Assembly: GCF_008642315.1 (NCBI RefSeq)
Contig: NZ_CP029192.1
Coordinates: 5,022,001-5,086,000, forward strand
DNA: 64,000 bases
Direction of reading: 5' to 3'
DNA from: Streptomyces venezuelae
GTDB taxonomy: Bacteria; Actinomycetota; Actinomycetes; Streptomycetales; Streptomycetaceae
Position 1 is the first letter of the stretch, and each line of letters begins with the position of its first letter. The notes under the pieces were generated by a model. The model ran no database searches and was not told where the DNA came from. It worked only from the letters and a program-made list of their open reading frames with translations. Both the position numbers and the translations under genes were made by a program. Of the stretch, positions 52,991 to 60,899 are shown piece by piece.

Positions 52991-53737
52991 GTGCAGGTGC
53001 TTCAAGTTCAGCTGGAGGTCGGGGCCGATCCCGCGGAGGTGGGGCGGGCCAGACGATGGGCGCGGTCCAGGCTCGCGGGCTCCGGGATAGAGGCCGATGA
53101 GCCGGTCGCCGAGACGCTGATCCTGCTGATCTCGGAACTCGTCACCAACGCCGTTGTGCACACCGGCTGTCCGGCTGTGCTGCGCATGCTGCTCCCGCGC
53201 GTCCTCGCCGACGCCCCCGGGACGGTCAGGGTCGAGGTGGCCGACAGGAGCGCCCGTCCGCCCGCCCAGCGGCACGCGGACGGCGACGACACCAACGGCC
53301 GCGGCCTGGAGCTGGTCGACGGCCTCGCCGACCGCTGGGGCTGGCAGCCCGAGGGTGCGGGCAAGAGCATCTGGTGCGAGGTCGACCGGTGCGAGCCGGG
53401 CGTCGCGGCGGTGGAGTTCGAGGGCACGACCCACGACGGGCAGGCGTACGACGGACAGGCCTGTGCGGGACAGGGCTACGGACAGGCCCACGACGAGGCG
53501 GCCTGCGCTCCGTCGGTGCGCGGCTCGGCGGGCAGCCTGGTGCAGGACCCCGCGCACGGTCCGGCCCGCCATCTGGCGTACGGGGACCTGGCGCATGGAG
53601 GCCTCGCGCACGGGCCGACGGCCTGCGACGCGACGACGCCTCTCGGGGTGACCGCGTGCGACGGCGCGGCGCACGAGAGGGCGCTCCGCAGCCGGGTGGC
53701 TTTCGGGGACGTGGACATCGCCTACGAAGCGGTGTGA
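52991..53737 (+). CDS. SpoIIAB/RsbW-like ATP-binding protein with Cys/His-rich tail
   Basis: 248 residues, GTG start. HATPase_c_2 domain (about 10-135): N-box ISELVTNAVVHTGCP, G1 VEVADRSARPP, G2 NGRGLELVDGLADRWGW. These proteins are anti-sigma kinases or relatives, very numerous in Streptomyces. The remaining 110 residues are unusual: tandem THDGQAYDGQACAGQGYGQ followed by AHG/ACD-rich repeats with several Cys, not part of the fold. Partner sigma factor and antagonist unknown. Confidence 0.85.
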   Translation: MQVLQVQLEVGADPAEVGRARRWARSRLAGSGIEADEPVAETLILLISELVTNAVVHTGCPAVLRMLLPRVLADAPGTVRVEVADRSARPPAQRHADGDDTNGRGLELVDGLADRWGWQPEGAGKSIWCEVDRCEPGVAAVEFEGTTHDGQAYDGQACAGQGYGQAHDEAACAPSVRGSAGSLVQDPAHGPARHLAYGDLAHGGLAHGPTACDATTPLGVTACDGAAHERALRSRVAFGDVDIAYEAV

Positions 53738-54105
53738 CGCTGTCCGCTCGTCCGGCGCGAGGCCTGAGAGCCCGCATGCGCCGTCCTGTGCTGCTGTGCG
53801 CGCTCCCGTGCGCTGGCGGGGCAAAAGGGGCGTAGTTCATTAATCCCCGACACGGTGTTGACGTACCGTGCCCGAATGATCACGCTTGTGGGCAGCGATT
53901 CGCCGTGAGGGGACGTCGAGGGCTCGCAGGCGCGGTGCAGCAGGCGCGGTGCCGCAGGTCCTTGGCGCAACGTGAGTCGCCCTTTCAAAGCCGGTCGGCG
54001 GCGTGCGTGGTGGCGTACTGGGGGCGACATCCGACGCGCCGCCTTCCGTGCAGGACCGTCGAGGTCGATTGCGGCCGGTTCCCCCCCGGTCGCGCTCGCG
54101 CGGGG
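53738..54105. other. 368-bp spacer between convergent ATPase and cyclase genes
   Basis: Holds TTGACG at 53858-53863 and an AT-richer stretch (TTCATTAATCC near 53836) but no matching -10. A 10-codon frame at 53877 is within chance expectation. No hairpin of terminator strength was noted. Confidence 0.45.
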
Positions 54106-55056
54106 TCAGAGGATGGCGACCGGCGCCACCGGAGTGCCCGTGCCGCCTGTGAACGGCTCCGGCATCGCGCACAGCAAGAAGGCGTGGCGGGAGACTTCTG
54201 CACAGGCTGTGGACAAGTTCTCCAGATTCCAGTTCTGTCCCTGGATCATCCCCATCTCGACGAGGTGGAGCGCGTGCACGGGCAGCCACAGGTTCTCGAT
54301 CTCCGGCGGGAAGATCTCGAAGGTCAGGGTGTCGTTCGCGACCGCCGCGACGTCCCGCGCGTGGAACCACTCGGGCGTGCGGACCGAGAGGCCGGGGGAC
54401 GGATGGCCGTACGCGTGCTTGTCGCCCGCGAGATAGACCTGCATCTGCCCCGTGCGCACGAGCACGATGTCGCCCGCGCGGACCGTGACACGCCCGAACT
54501 CCGCCGCCTCGTCCAGGTCTTCGGGCGTGACCGCGTGGTCCCCCGGCAGGCGGTCGAGCCCTTTGGCGCGGGCCACGTCCAGGAGGACGCCGCGCGAGAC
54601 GACGTGCCGGGCCTTGTCGATGCCGCTGAAACGCGCGCCCGCGTGAGCCGTGATGGTGTCCGCGGAGCGGCCGTTGTAGATCTTCCCCGAGTGCGAGGCG
54701 TGAGTGAGGGCGTCCCAGTGGGTCGCCGTCTGCAGCCCCATCGTCACGGCGTCGTCGCTGGTGGCGACGGTGCCGGGTCCGAAGAGCTCCTGGTTGATCT
54801 GCACCATGGTGTGCAGCGGGTTCACGCGCCCGGGGATCAGGCCGGTCTGTACGCCGTCCTCCTTGAGCGGCAGCGCGAGCGGGACGCGGCGGCCGGTGCG
54901 GACTTCCGCGGATGCGGCGCGTACGACGTCGTCGGTGATGAGGTTGAGCGTGCCGATCTCGTCGTCGGCGCCCCAACGGCCCCAGTTCGAGACGCGTTTG
55001 GCGATGTCGTGGAACTCGGGAGGGAGGGCCGGGGGCGGCGTTTCTTCGACTGGCAT
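54106..55056 (-). CDS. Cyclase-family metal-dependent hydrolase (kynurenine formamidase-like)
   Basis: 316 residues. The metal-binding signature of the cyclase family, HWDALTHASH (near 112-121), is complete, with a later His-rich strand (WLPVHALHLVEMGMIQGQNW) and Glu. Such enzymes hydrolyse amides or lactones such as N-formylkynurenine or isatin, or act in ring opening. Here the gene is divergent from the SDR operon and shares its operator region, so a ring-opening or lactone step in the same pathway is likely. Confidence 0.88.
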   Translation of the reverse strand: MPVEETPPPALPPEFHDIAKRVSNWGRWGADDEIGTLNLITDDVVRAASAEVRTGRRVPLALPLKEDGVQTGLIPGRVNPLHTMVQINQELFGPGTVATSDDAVTMGLQTATHWDALTHASHSGKIYNGRSADTITAHAGARFSGIDKARHVVSRGVLLDVARAKGLDRLPGDHAVTPEDLDEAAEFGRVTVRAGDIVLVRTGQMQVYLAGDKHAYGHPSPGLSVRTPEWFHARDVAAVANDTLTFEIFPPEIENLWLPVHALHLVEMGMIQGQNWNLENLSTACAEVSRHAFLLCAMPEPFTGGTGTPVAPVAIL

Positions 55057-55091
55057 GGTCTGGGTCCTCCACGGGGGTTGTCTTCCGGCAT

Positions 55092-55106
55092 CTGACGGGT
55101 CATAAA
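55092..55106. promoter_or_regulatory. Operator half-site CTGACG-GGT-CATAAA
   Basis: Left arm identical to the family motif, right arm weak. 36 bp upstream of the cyclase-family gene. Confidence 0.5.
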
Positions 55107-55108
55107 AT

Positions 55109-55123
55109 CTAACGGTCCGTCAG
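55109..55123. promoter_or_regulatory. Operator CTAACG-GTC-CGTCAG
   Basis: A one-mismatch 15-bp palindrome, about 20 bp upstream of the SDR start, adjacent to the site at 55092. Both would be occupied by one repressor controlling the two divergent units. Confidence 0.68.
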
Positions 55124-55145
55124 AAACCGCGGGAAGGGGCCGGAC

Positions 55146-56057
55146 GTGGGGAACTTCTTGGCAGGCAAGGTGGTCGCCGTGACCGGCGCCGGGCGCGGCA
55201 TCGGCAGGGCCGTCGCCCTGGCCGCGGCGGCCGAGGGGGCGAAGGTCGTCGTCAACGACTACGGCGTCTCCATGGAGGGCGGCGAGCCGGCCAGCGAGGT
55301 GGCCGACGCCGTGGTCAAGGAGATCCAGGCCGCGGGCGGCCAGGCGGTCGCCGTCGCGGACGACATCTCGACCATGGCGGGCGGGCAGCGCATCGTCGAC
55401 GTGGCGCTCGCCGAGTACGGGCGGGTGGACGGCGTGGTGTGCGTCGCCGGGATCCTGCGCGAGCGGATGCTGTTCAACATGTCCGAGGAGGAGTGGGACC
55501 CGGTGGTCGCCACGCACCTCAAGGGCACGTTCACGGTGTTCCGCGCGGTGTCCGCGGTGATGCGGAAGCAGGGCTCGGGCACGCTGATCGGCTTCACCAG
55601 CGGCAACCACCAGGGCTCGGTCGCGCAGGCCAACTACAGCGCGGCGAAGGGCGGGATCATCTCGCTGGTGCGGAGCGCGGCGCTGGGGCTGCACAAGTAC
55701 GGGGTGACCGCGAACGCGGTGGCGCCCGTCGCCCGTACGCGGATGTCGGCGAACGTGCCGATGGAGCTCAAGGAGATCGGCGAGCCCGAGGACGTCGCCG
55801 CGCTCGTCACGTACCTGCTGAGCGACCGTGCACGCGACGAGAAGATCACCGGCCAGGTCTACACGATCGCCGGCCCCAAGATCGCGGTCTGGGCACAGCC
55901 GCGCGAACTGCGTGCGGGGTACGCGGAAGGGGCCTGGACCCCCGAGAAGATCGCGGACTTCCTGCCCGGAACGGTCGGCACCGATCCGATGCCGTTGCTG
56001 ACACAGCTGGAGGCGATGGCCAAGGCGGCGGCGGGGAGGGAGCGGCCCAACGCGTGA
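55146..56057 (+). CDS. Short-chain dehydrogenase/reductase (hydroxyacyl-CoA dehydrogenase type)
   Basis: 303 residues, GTG start with GGGAAGGGG upstream. Rossmann motif VTGAGRGIGRAVA, Ser/Tyr/Lys catalytic set (GFTSGNHQGS, ANYSAAKGG). The VNDYGVSMEGGEPAS segment and C-terminal extension (GYAEGAWTPEKIADFLPG) are those of the (3R)-hydroxyacyl-CoA dehydrogenase part of multifunctional enzyme type 2. It likely oxidises a 3-hydroxyacyl-CoA in the pathway. First gene of an operon with an ACAD and an alcohol dehydrogenase. Confidence 0.9.
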   Translation: MGNFLAGKVVAVTGAGRGIGRAVALAAAAEGAKVVVNDYGVSMEGGEPASEVADAVVKEIQAAGGQAVAVADDISTMAGGQRIVDVALAEYGRVDGVVCVAGILRERMLFNMSEEEWDPVVATHLKGTFTVFRAVSAVMRKQGSGTLIGFTSGNHQGSVAQANYSAAKGGIISLVRSAALGLHKYGVTANAVAPVARTRMSANVPMELKEIGEPEDVAALVTYLLSDRARDEKITGQVYTIAGPKIAVWAQPRELRAGYAEGAWTPEKIADFLPGTVGTDPMPLLTQLEAMAKAAAGRERPNA

Positions 56058-56121
56058 GGTGGAGGTGGGCTGGGTCGGGCCGGACTGGGCTCGGCTGGGG
56101 TGGTGGGAGGGTGGTGGGCTG

Positions 56122-57441
56122 ATGGAGTTCGGGTTCGGGGCCGAGGACGAGGCGTTCCGGGCGGAGGCGCGGGCGTGGCTCGCGGAGCACCTCACCGGGG
56201 AGTTCGCCGCCGCGGTGGGGCGGGGCGGGCCCGGCAGCGAGCACGAGGGCGGTGCGCAGCGGCGGGCCTGGGAACGGGAGTTGGGGCGCGGGGGGTGGAT
56301 CGGGCTCGGCTGGGATGCGGGGGCGGGCTCCGGTGCTGGTGCCGGAGCCGGAGCGCCTGCCGGTGCCGGTGCCAGTGCCAGTGCCGGTGGGTGTGTGGGT
56401 GCGTATGGGAACCGGCGGGCCACCTTGACCCAGCAGGTGGTCTGGGCCGAGGAGTACGCGCGCGTGCGGGCGCCCGGGCGGTACGGGCACATCGGCGAGA
56501 ACCTGCTCGCCCCGACGCTCCTCGCGTACGGGAGCCGGGAGCAGCGGGACGAGTTCCTGCCGCCGATCGCGCGGGGTGAGACGCTGTGGTGCCAGGGGTA
56601 CAGCGAGCCCGGGGCCGGGTCCGATCTCGCGGGGGTGCGGACGCGGGCGGAGCGGGACGACGCGGGCGACTTCCTGGTGACCGGACAGAAGATCTGGACG
56701 TCGCTGGCGCACGAGGCGGACTGGTGCTTCGTGCTGGCGCGTACGGGGGGCGGGACGCGGCCCCACGAGGGGTTGTCGTTCCTGCTCGTGCCCATGGACC
56801 AGCCGGGGCGTGTCGAGGTCCGGCCCATCCGGCAGCTGACCGGGACGAGCGAGTTCAACGAGGTCTTCTTCGACGGTGCACGCGCGCGTGCGGCCCATGT
56901 GGTGGGCGGCGTCGGCAACGGGTGGCGGGTCGCCATGGGGCTCCTCGGCTTCGAGCGGGGCGTGTCCACGCTGGTGCAGCAGATCGGGTTCGCGGAGGAG
57001 CTGGCGGCGGTCGTACGGGAGGCCGTGGCCGGCGGGGCGGTGGACGACCCGGTGGTGCGGGATCGGCTGGTGCGGCAGTGGGGGGAGCTGCGGGTGATGC
57101 GGTGGAACGCGTTGCGGACGTTGGGCAGTGCGGGTGCGGGTGCGGGTGCCGGTGTGGGGGCGGCGGGCGTCGTCGGGGTCGGCTCGCCCAGTGTGGCCAA
57201 GTTGCTCTGGGGGCGGTGGCATCAGCGGCTCGGGGAGCTGGCGATGGCCGTACGGGGGGCGTCGGCGGCGGTCGGGCCGCGCGACTGGTGTGTGGATGCT
57301 CCTTATGAACTCGACCCTCTGCAACGGCTGTTCCTGTTCAGCCGTGCCGACACCGTGTACGGCGGCTCGGACGAAGTGCAGCGGAACATCATCGCCGAGC
57401 GCGTGCTCGGTCTGCCGAGAGAGGCCAGGGGGCCTCGGTGA
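56122..57441 (+). CDS. Acyl-CoA dehydrogenase with microsatellite insertions
   Basis: ATG 56122 with GGGAGG upstream (GTG 56059 is in frame without a site). 439 residues: EPGAGSDLAGVRTRAERD, GQKIWTSLAHEADWCFVLAR, and C-terminal FSRADTVYGGSDEVQRNIIA. Two Gly/Ala-rich inserts interrupt it, about 70-90 (encoded 56331-56390) and about 335-350 (57129-57155), both made from hexanucleotide repeats in places where relatives have surface loops. The rest is a normal FadE-type enzyme. Confidence 0.88.
   Translation: MEFGFGAEDEAFRAEARAWLAEHLTGEFAAAVGRGGPGSEHEGGAQRRAWERELGRGGWIGLGWDAGAGSGAGAGAGAPAGAGASASAGGCVGAYGNRRATLTQQVVWAEEYARVRAPGRYGHIGENLLAPTLLAYGSREQRDEFLPPIARGETLWCQGYSEPGAGSDLAGVRTRAERDDAGDFLVTGQKIWTSLAHEADWCFVLARTGGGTRPHEGLSFLLVPMDQPGRVEVRPIRQLTGTSEFNEVFFDGARARAAHVVGGVGNGWRVAMGLLGFERGVSTLVQQIGFAEELAAVVREAVAGGAVDDPVVRDRLVRQWGELRVMRWNALRTLGSAGAGAGAGVGAAGVVGVGSPSVAKLLWGRWHQRLGELAMAVRGASAAVGPRDWCVDAPYELDPLQRLFLFSRADTVYGGSDEVQRNIIAERVLGLPREARGPR
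56331..56390 (+). repeat. Hexanucleotide repeat (GGTGCC-type) inside the ACAD gene
   Basis: Degenerate GGTGCC/GGAGCC/AGTGCC units encoding Gly-Ala, Ser-Ala. A second tract of GCGGGT units lies at 57129-57155 in the same gene. Confidence 0.8.
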
Positions 57442-57451
57442 GGGGTGCGGG

Positions 57452-58501
57452 ATGAGGGGCGTTGTCTTCGACGGGGCGCGGGTCGAGGTCGTCGACGATC
57501 TGGAGATACGTGCTCCGGGGCCCGGGGAGGTGCTGGTCGCGGTGGCGGCGGCCGGGCTGTGCCACAGCGACCTGTCGGTGATCGACGGGACCATTCCGTT
57601 TCCGCCGCCGGTGGTGCTCGGGCACGAGGGCGCGGGTGTCGTCGAGGCGGTGGGGGCCGGGGTGGTGCACGTGGCGCCCGGGGACCACGTGGCGCTGTCC
57701 ACGATCGCCAACTGCGGCACGTGCGGGGAGTGCCATCGGGGCCGGCCGACGATGTGCCGGAAGGCCATCGGGACGCCCGACCAGCCGTTCACGCGCGGCG
57801 GCAAACCGGTCTACCAGTTCGCGGCGAACTCGTCCTTCGCGGAACGAACGATCGTGAAGGGCGTGCAGGCGGTCAAGATCCCGGACGACATTCCGCTGAC
57901 CTCCGCGGCGCTGATCGGGTGCGCCGTCGTGACGGGGGTGGGCGCGGCGCTGAACCGGGCGAAGGTCGACCGGGGCGACTCGGTGGTGGTGATCGGTACG
58001 GGCGGGATCGGGCTCAACGTGTTGCAGGGGGCGCGGATCGCGGGGGCGGGGGTGATCGTCGCGGTCGACGCCAATCCGGAGAAGGAGGCGGTGGCACGGC
58101 GCTTCGGTGCGACGCACTTCTTCGCGTCGACGGAGGGGGCGCGGGAGGTGTTGCCCCACGGGGTGGACCACGCGTTCGAGTGCGTGGGGCGGGTCGAGCT
58201 GGTGCGGGAGGCGGTGGATCTCCTGGACCGGCATGGCCAGGCCGTGCTGTTGGGGATGCCGGGGGCGACGGCGGAGGCGTCGTTCGTGGTCGCGTCGATG
58301 TTCCTGGACAAGTCGATTCTGGGCTGCCGGTACGGGAGTTCGCGCCCGCAGCGGGATTTCGCGCTGTACGCGGAGCTGTACAGGAACGGTCGCCTGCTCT
58401 TGGACGAACTGGTGACGGCGACGTACCCGGTGGAGGACTTCGAGGTGGCGGTGGGGGACGCGAAGGCGGGGAGGGTGGCGCGGGGGGTCCTCACGTTCTG
58501 A
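57452..58501 (+). CDS. Zinc-dependent alcohol dehydrogenase (class III-like MDR)
   Basis: 349 residues. Catalytic-zinc Cys and His (GLCHSDLSV, LGHEGAGVVEAVG), structural-zinc Cys cluster (NCGTCGECHRGRPTMC), NAD-binding GTGGIGLNVLQGARIAG. Such enzymes oxidise primary or secondary alcohols or thiol-aldehyde adducts (some use mycothiol). Follows the ACAD by 10 nt; same operon. Confidence 0.92.
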   Translation: MRGVVFDGARVEVVDDLEIRAPGPGEVLVAVAAAGLCHSDLSVIDGTIPFPPPVVLGHEGAGVVEAVGAGVVHVAPGDHVALSTIANCGTCGECHRGRPTMCRKAIGTPDQPFTRGGKPVYQFAANSSFAERTIVKGVQAVKIPDDIPLTSAALIGCAVVTGVGAALNRAKVDRGDSVVVIGTGGIGLNVLQGARIAGAGVIVAVDANPEKEAVARRFGATHFFASTEGAREVLPHGVDHAFECVGRVELVREAVDLLDRHGQAVLLGMPGATAEASFVVASMFLDKSILGCRYGSSRPQRDFALYAELYRNGRLLLDELVTATYPVEDFEVAVGDAKAGRVARGVLTF

Positions 58502-58528
58502 GAGCTGGGTCTCGCGGGTCCCTCCGCC

Positions 58529-58607
58529 CCCTCCGCGCGGAAAAGCGGGGGACCCCGGGACCCGCCCCTTCGCTCCCTCCACGCGGAAAAGCAGGGGAAC
58601 CCCGGGT
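58529..58607. repeat. 32-bp direct repeat in the ADH-MFS spacer
   Basis: CCCTCC-CGCGGAAAAGC-GGGGACCCCGGG pattern twice (58529-58560, 58575-58607), each containing a short C/G stem. May act as the terminator of the SDR operon. Confidence 0.65.
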
Positions 58608-58630
58608 GGGCGGGTCGGTAGGTTCGAGGG

Positions 58631-59866
58631 GTGGGGTATTCGGCGGTCAGGTCATGGGACGTGGTGCGGTGGGGCGTTGTCGCCGTGGGGGCGCGGATGC
58701 CCGTCGCGGCGGCGCCGCTCGCGCTGGTGTTTCTCGTACGGGAACGGCCCGGTGGGTACGTGCTCGGTGCCGCGCTCGCCGCCGCGTACGTCGTGGGGGA
58801 GATCATCGGTGCCCCGGTTCTGGGCATGCGGATCCGGGCGGAGCGGGCGCGGGGCGCGCTGGCCGTGGGGCTGGGGGTCGGTGGTCTCGCCTTCGCGGGG
58901 CTCGGGGTGCTGCACGGCGCCCACCCCATCGCACTCGGCGCCTGCGCTTTCGTCGCCGGTGCCGCCCCCGCCGCCGCCCCGGGCGCCCTCCGCACCCTGT
59001 TGACGAGCATCGTGCCGGAGACGGCCGTCGCCCAGGCACTGGCCGTCGAGTCGATGCTGACGTTCGCCATCTGGGCGGTCGCCCCCGCCGCCGTCACGGG
59101 GCTCGCCCTGGGGGTCTCCCCGGCGCTGCCGCTGCTCCTGGCGGGCCTGCTGATGACCGGCTCCGTCGCGGGGCTCTGGATGCTGCCCGCCGGGTGGCAG
59201 GCGGACGCCGACGACCGCGGCGGTGAGTCCATGACGCGGATCCTCGCGCGGGCCTGGCCGCTGTTCGTGACGGGCGCGGCGAGCCTGTCGATGCTGGCGC
59301 TCGCCGAACTCGTGCTGCCCGCACTGCTGGAGCAGCGCGGCATCGACGTCGGCTGGGCGGGCCCGCTGCTGGTGGCGCTCGCGGCCGGCTCGGCGGTGGG
59401 ATCGTTCGTGTACGGGCTGCGTCGCTGGCCGGGGCGGCTGCGTACACAGAGCATGGTGCTGATGTTCGGCGTCTCCGGATGTCTCGCCCTCGTCGCCGTG
59501 CTGCCCGGCGTGGCCTGGCTGTTGGTCGCGCTCGCAGCCGCCGGCGTGCTGCAGGCGGGCGTGATGCTGACCCGGAACCTGTCGCTGCGCGAGGCGCTGC
59601 CGCCCAGCGCGCTCGCCGCGGGCTACTCGGTGATGTACGCGGCCGTCGGCGCCGGCTACGCGGCCAGTGGGTCCCTGGCCGGCGGCCTGCTGAGCGTCGT
59701 GTCGCCGTCCACGGCGATCCTGGCGGGCGTGGGGCTCGGTCTCGTCCTCACGCTGGTGGGGGTGGCGGGGGAGGTGAAGCCCGGGGCGGCGGGGGACGCG
59801 GGGGCGGACTCAGGGCGTGGGGACGTTGCGGAACGTTCGGCGGTAGGCCGTCGGTGTGACCCCTAG
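58631..59866 (+). CDS. MFS transporter
   Basis: 411 residues, GTG start, with about 12 hydrophobic helices (PVAAAPLALVFLVRERPGGY, LGACAFVAGAAPAAAPGALR, YSVMYAAVGAGYAASGSLAG). It lacks a long central loop except WQADADDRGGESMTR. Substrate unknown; efflux or uptake of the pathway compound is possible. Its last 57 nt overlap the convergent regulator gene, so the hydrophilic tail (SGRGDVAERSAVGRRCDP) is the reverse strand of the regulator's HTH end. Confidence 0.88.
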   Translation: MGYSAVRSWDVVRWGVVAVGARMPVAAAPLALVFLVRERPGGYVLGAALAAAYVVGEIIGAPVLGMRIRAERARGALAVGLGVGGLAFAGLGVLHGAHPIALGACAFVAGAAPAAAPGALRTLLTSIVPETAVAQALAVESMLTFAIWAVAPAAVTGLALGVSPALPLLLAGLLMTGSVAGLWMLPAGWQADADDRGGESMTRILARAWPLFVTGAASLSMLALAELVLPALLEQRGIDVGWAGPLLVALAAGSAVGSFVYGLRRWPGRLRTQSMVLMFGVSGCLALVAVLPGVAWLLVALAAAGVLQAGVMLTRNLSLREALPPSALAAGYSVMYAAVGAGYAASGSLAGGLLSVVSPSTAILAGVGLGLVLTLVGVAGEVKPGAAGDAGADSGRGDVAERSAVGRRCDP

Positions 59867-60829
59867 CGCGGCCTGAAGGTGCTGCCGCATCGACTGCGCC
59901 GTCCCGAAGCCCGCGTCCGCCGCGACCTGGTCGACGGAGAGATCCGTCGATTCGAGGAGGTGCCGTGCCCGCTCCACGCGCTGCTGCGTCAGCCACTGTC
60001 CGGGACTGACGCCCACCTCCTCGCGGAACCGCCGCGTGAACGTGCGGACCGACATCGACTCCTGTGCGGCCATGTCGCGCAGCTGCAACGGCCGGTCGAG
60101 CCGCCCCAGCGCCCAGGCACGTGCCGCGCGCGTGGTGGCCACCTGCGGTTCGGGCAGCGGGCGGTGGATGTACTGGGCCTGACCGCCGTCCCTGTGCGGC
60201 GGTACGACGGTACGGCGGGCCACCTCGTTGGCGACGGCGGTGCCGTGGTCACGACGTACGACATGGAGACACAGGTCGATGCCCGCGGCCACGCCCGCCG
60301 ACGTGAGGACGTCGCCGTCGTCGATGAACAGCACGTCGGCGTCGACCTCGACCCGGGGGAAGAGCCGCTGGAAGTGGTCGGCGGACGACCAGTGCGTGGT
60401 GGCGGGCCGGCCGTCCAGGAGGCCCGCGGCGGCCAGTACGTATCCACCCGTGCAGATGGCCATCAGGCGCGTCCCCGGCCTGATGTGAGCCAGGGCGGCG
60501 GTGAGTTCGTCGCTGAGGCGGCCCTCCTCGTACACGGGGCCCAGCTCGTACGACGCCGGGATCACGACCGTGTCCGCGGTGGCCAGCGCCTCGGGCCCGT
60601 GCTCGACGACGATCGCGAAGTCGGCGTCCGTGCGGACGGGGCCCGGCGGACGGACCGAGCAGGTCACCACCTCGTACAACCGTCGCCCCTCCGGAGTGCG
60701 CGCCCCCTTGAAGATCCGTTGCGGAATGCCCAGTTCGAAGGGGATCACGCCGTCCAGGGCGAGGACGACGACGCGGTGGCGCCCCTCGGGGACGGGTGAG
60801 GTGGCTGCGTCGGCGGCTGAATCGGCCAT
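59810..60829 (-). CDS. GlxA-type AraC-family regulator (DJ-1/PfpI + HTH)
   Basis: 339 residues. N-terminal DJ-1/PfpI-like domain with the nucleophile-elbow Cys in AICTGGYVLAAAGLL, then an AraC HTH (MSVRTFTRRFREEVGVSPGQ, STDLSVDQVAADAGFGTAQS). GlxA-type regulators usually bind a metabolite in the first domain. Divergent from the MFS gene at 60900 with 70 bp between, so that transporter is its likely target. Confidence 0.9.
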   Translation of the reverse strand: MADSAADAATSPVPEGRHRVVVLALDGVIPFELGIPQRIFKGARTPEGRRLYEVVTCSVRPPGPVRTDADFAIVVEHGPEALATADTVVIPASYELGPVYEEGRLSDELTAALAHIRPGTRLMAICTGGYVLAAAGLLDGRPATTHWSSADHFQRLFPRVEVDADVLFIDDGDVLTSAGVAAGIDLCLHVVRRDHGTAVANEVARRTVVPPHRDGGQAQYIHRPLPEPQVATTRAARAWALGRLDRPLQLRDMAAQESMSVRTFTRRFREEVGVSPGQWLTQQRVERARHLLESTDLSVDQVAADAGFGTAQSMRQHLQAALGVTPTAYRRTFRNVPTP

Positions 60830-60899
60830 GGCCCGATCCTAGCGAACACTGTCCCTCGGGCCACTCGTTCGAGCGCGGACGATTTTCGATCCTTATGAC

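Noticed and set aside
53877..53909. 10-codon ATG frame after TTGACG
   Set aside because: No -10 box at proper spacing, no ribosome-binding site, and a length expected by chance.
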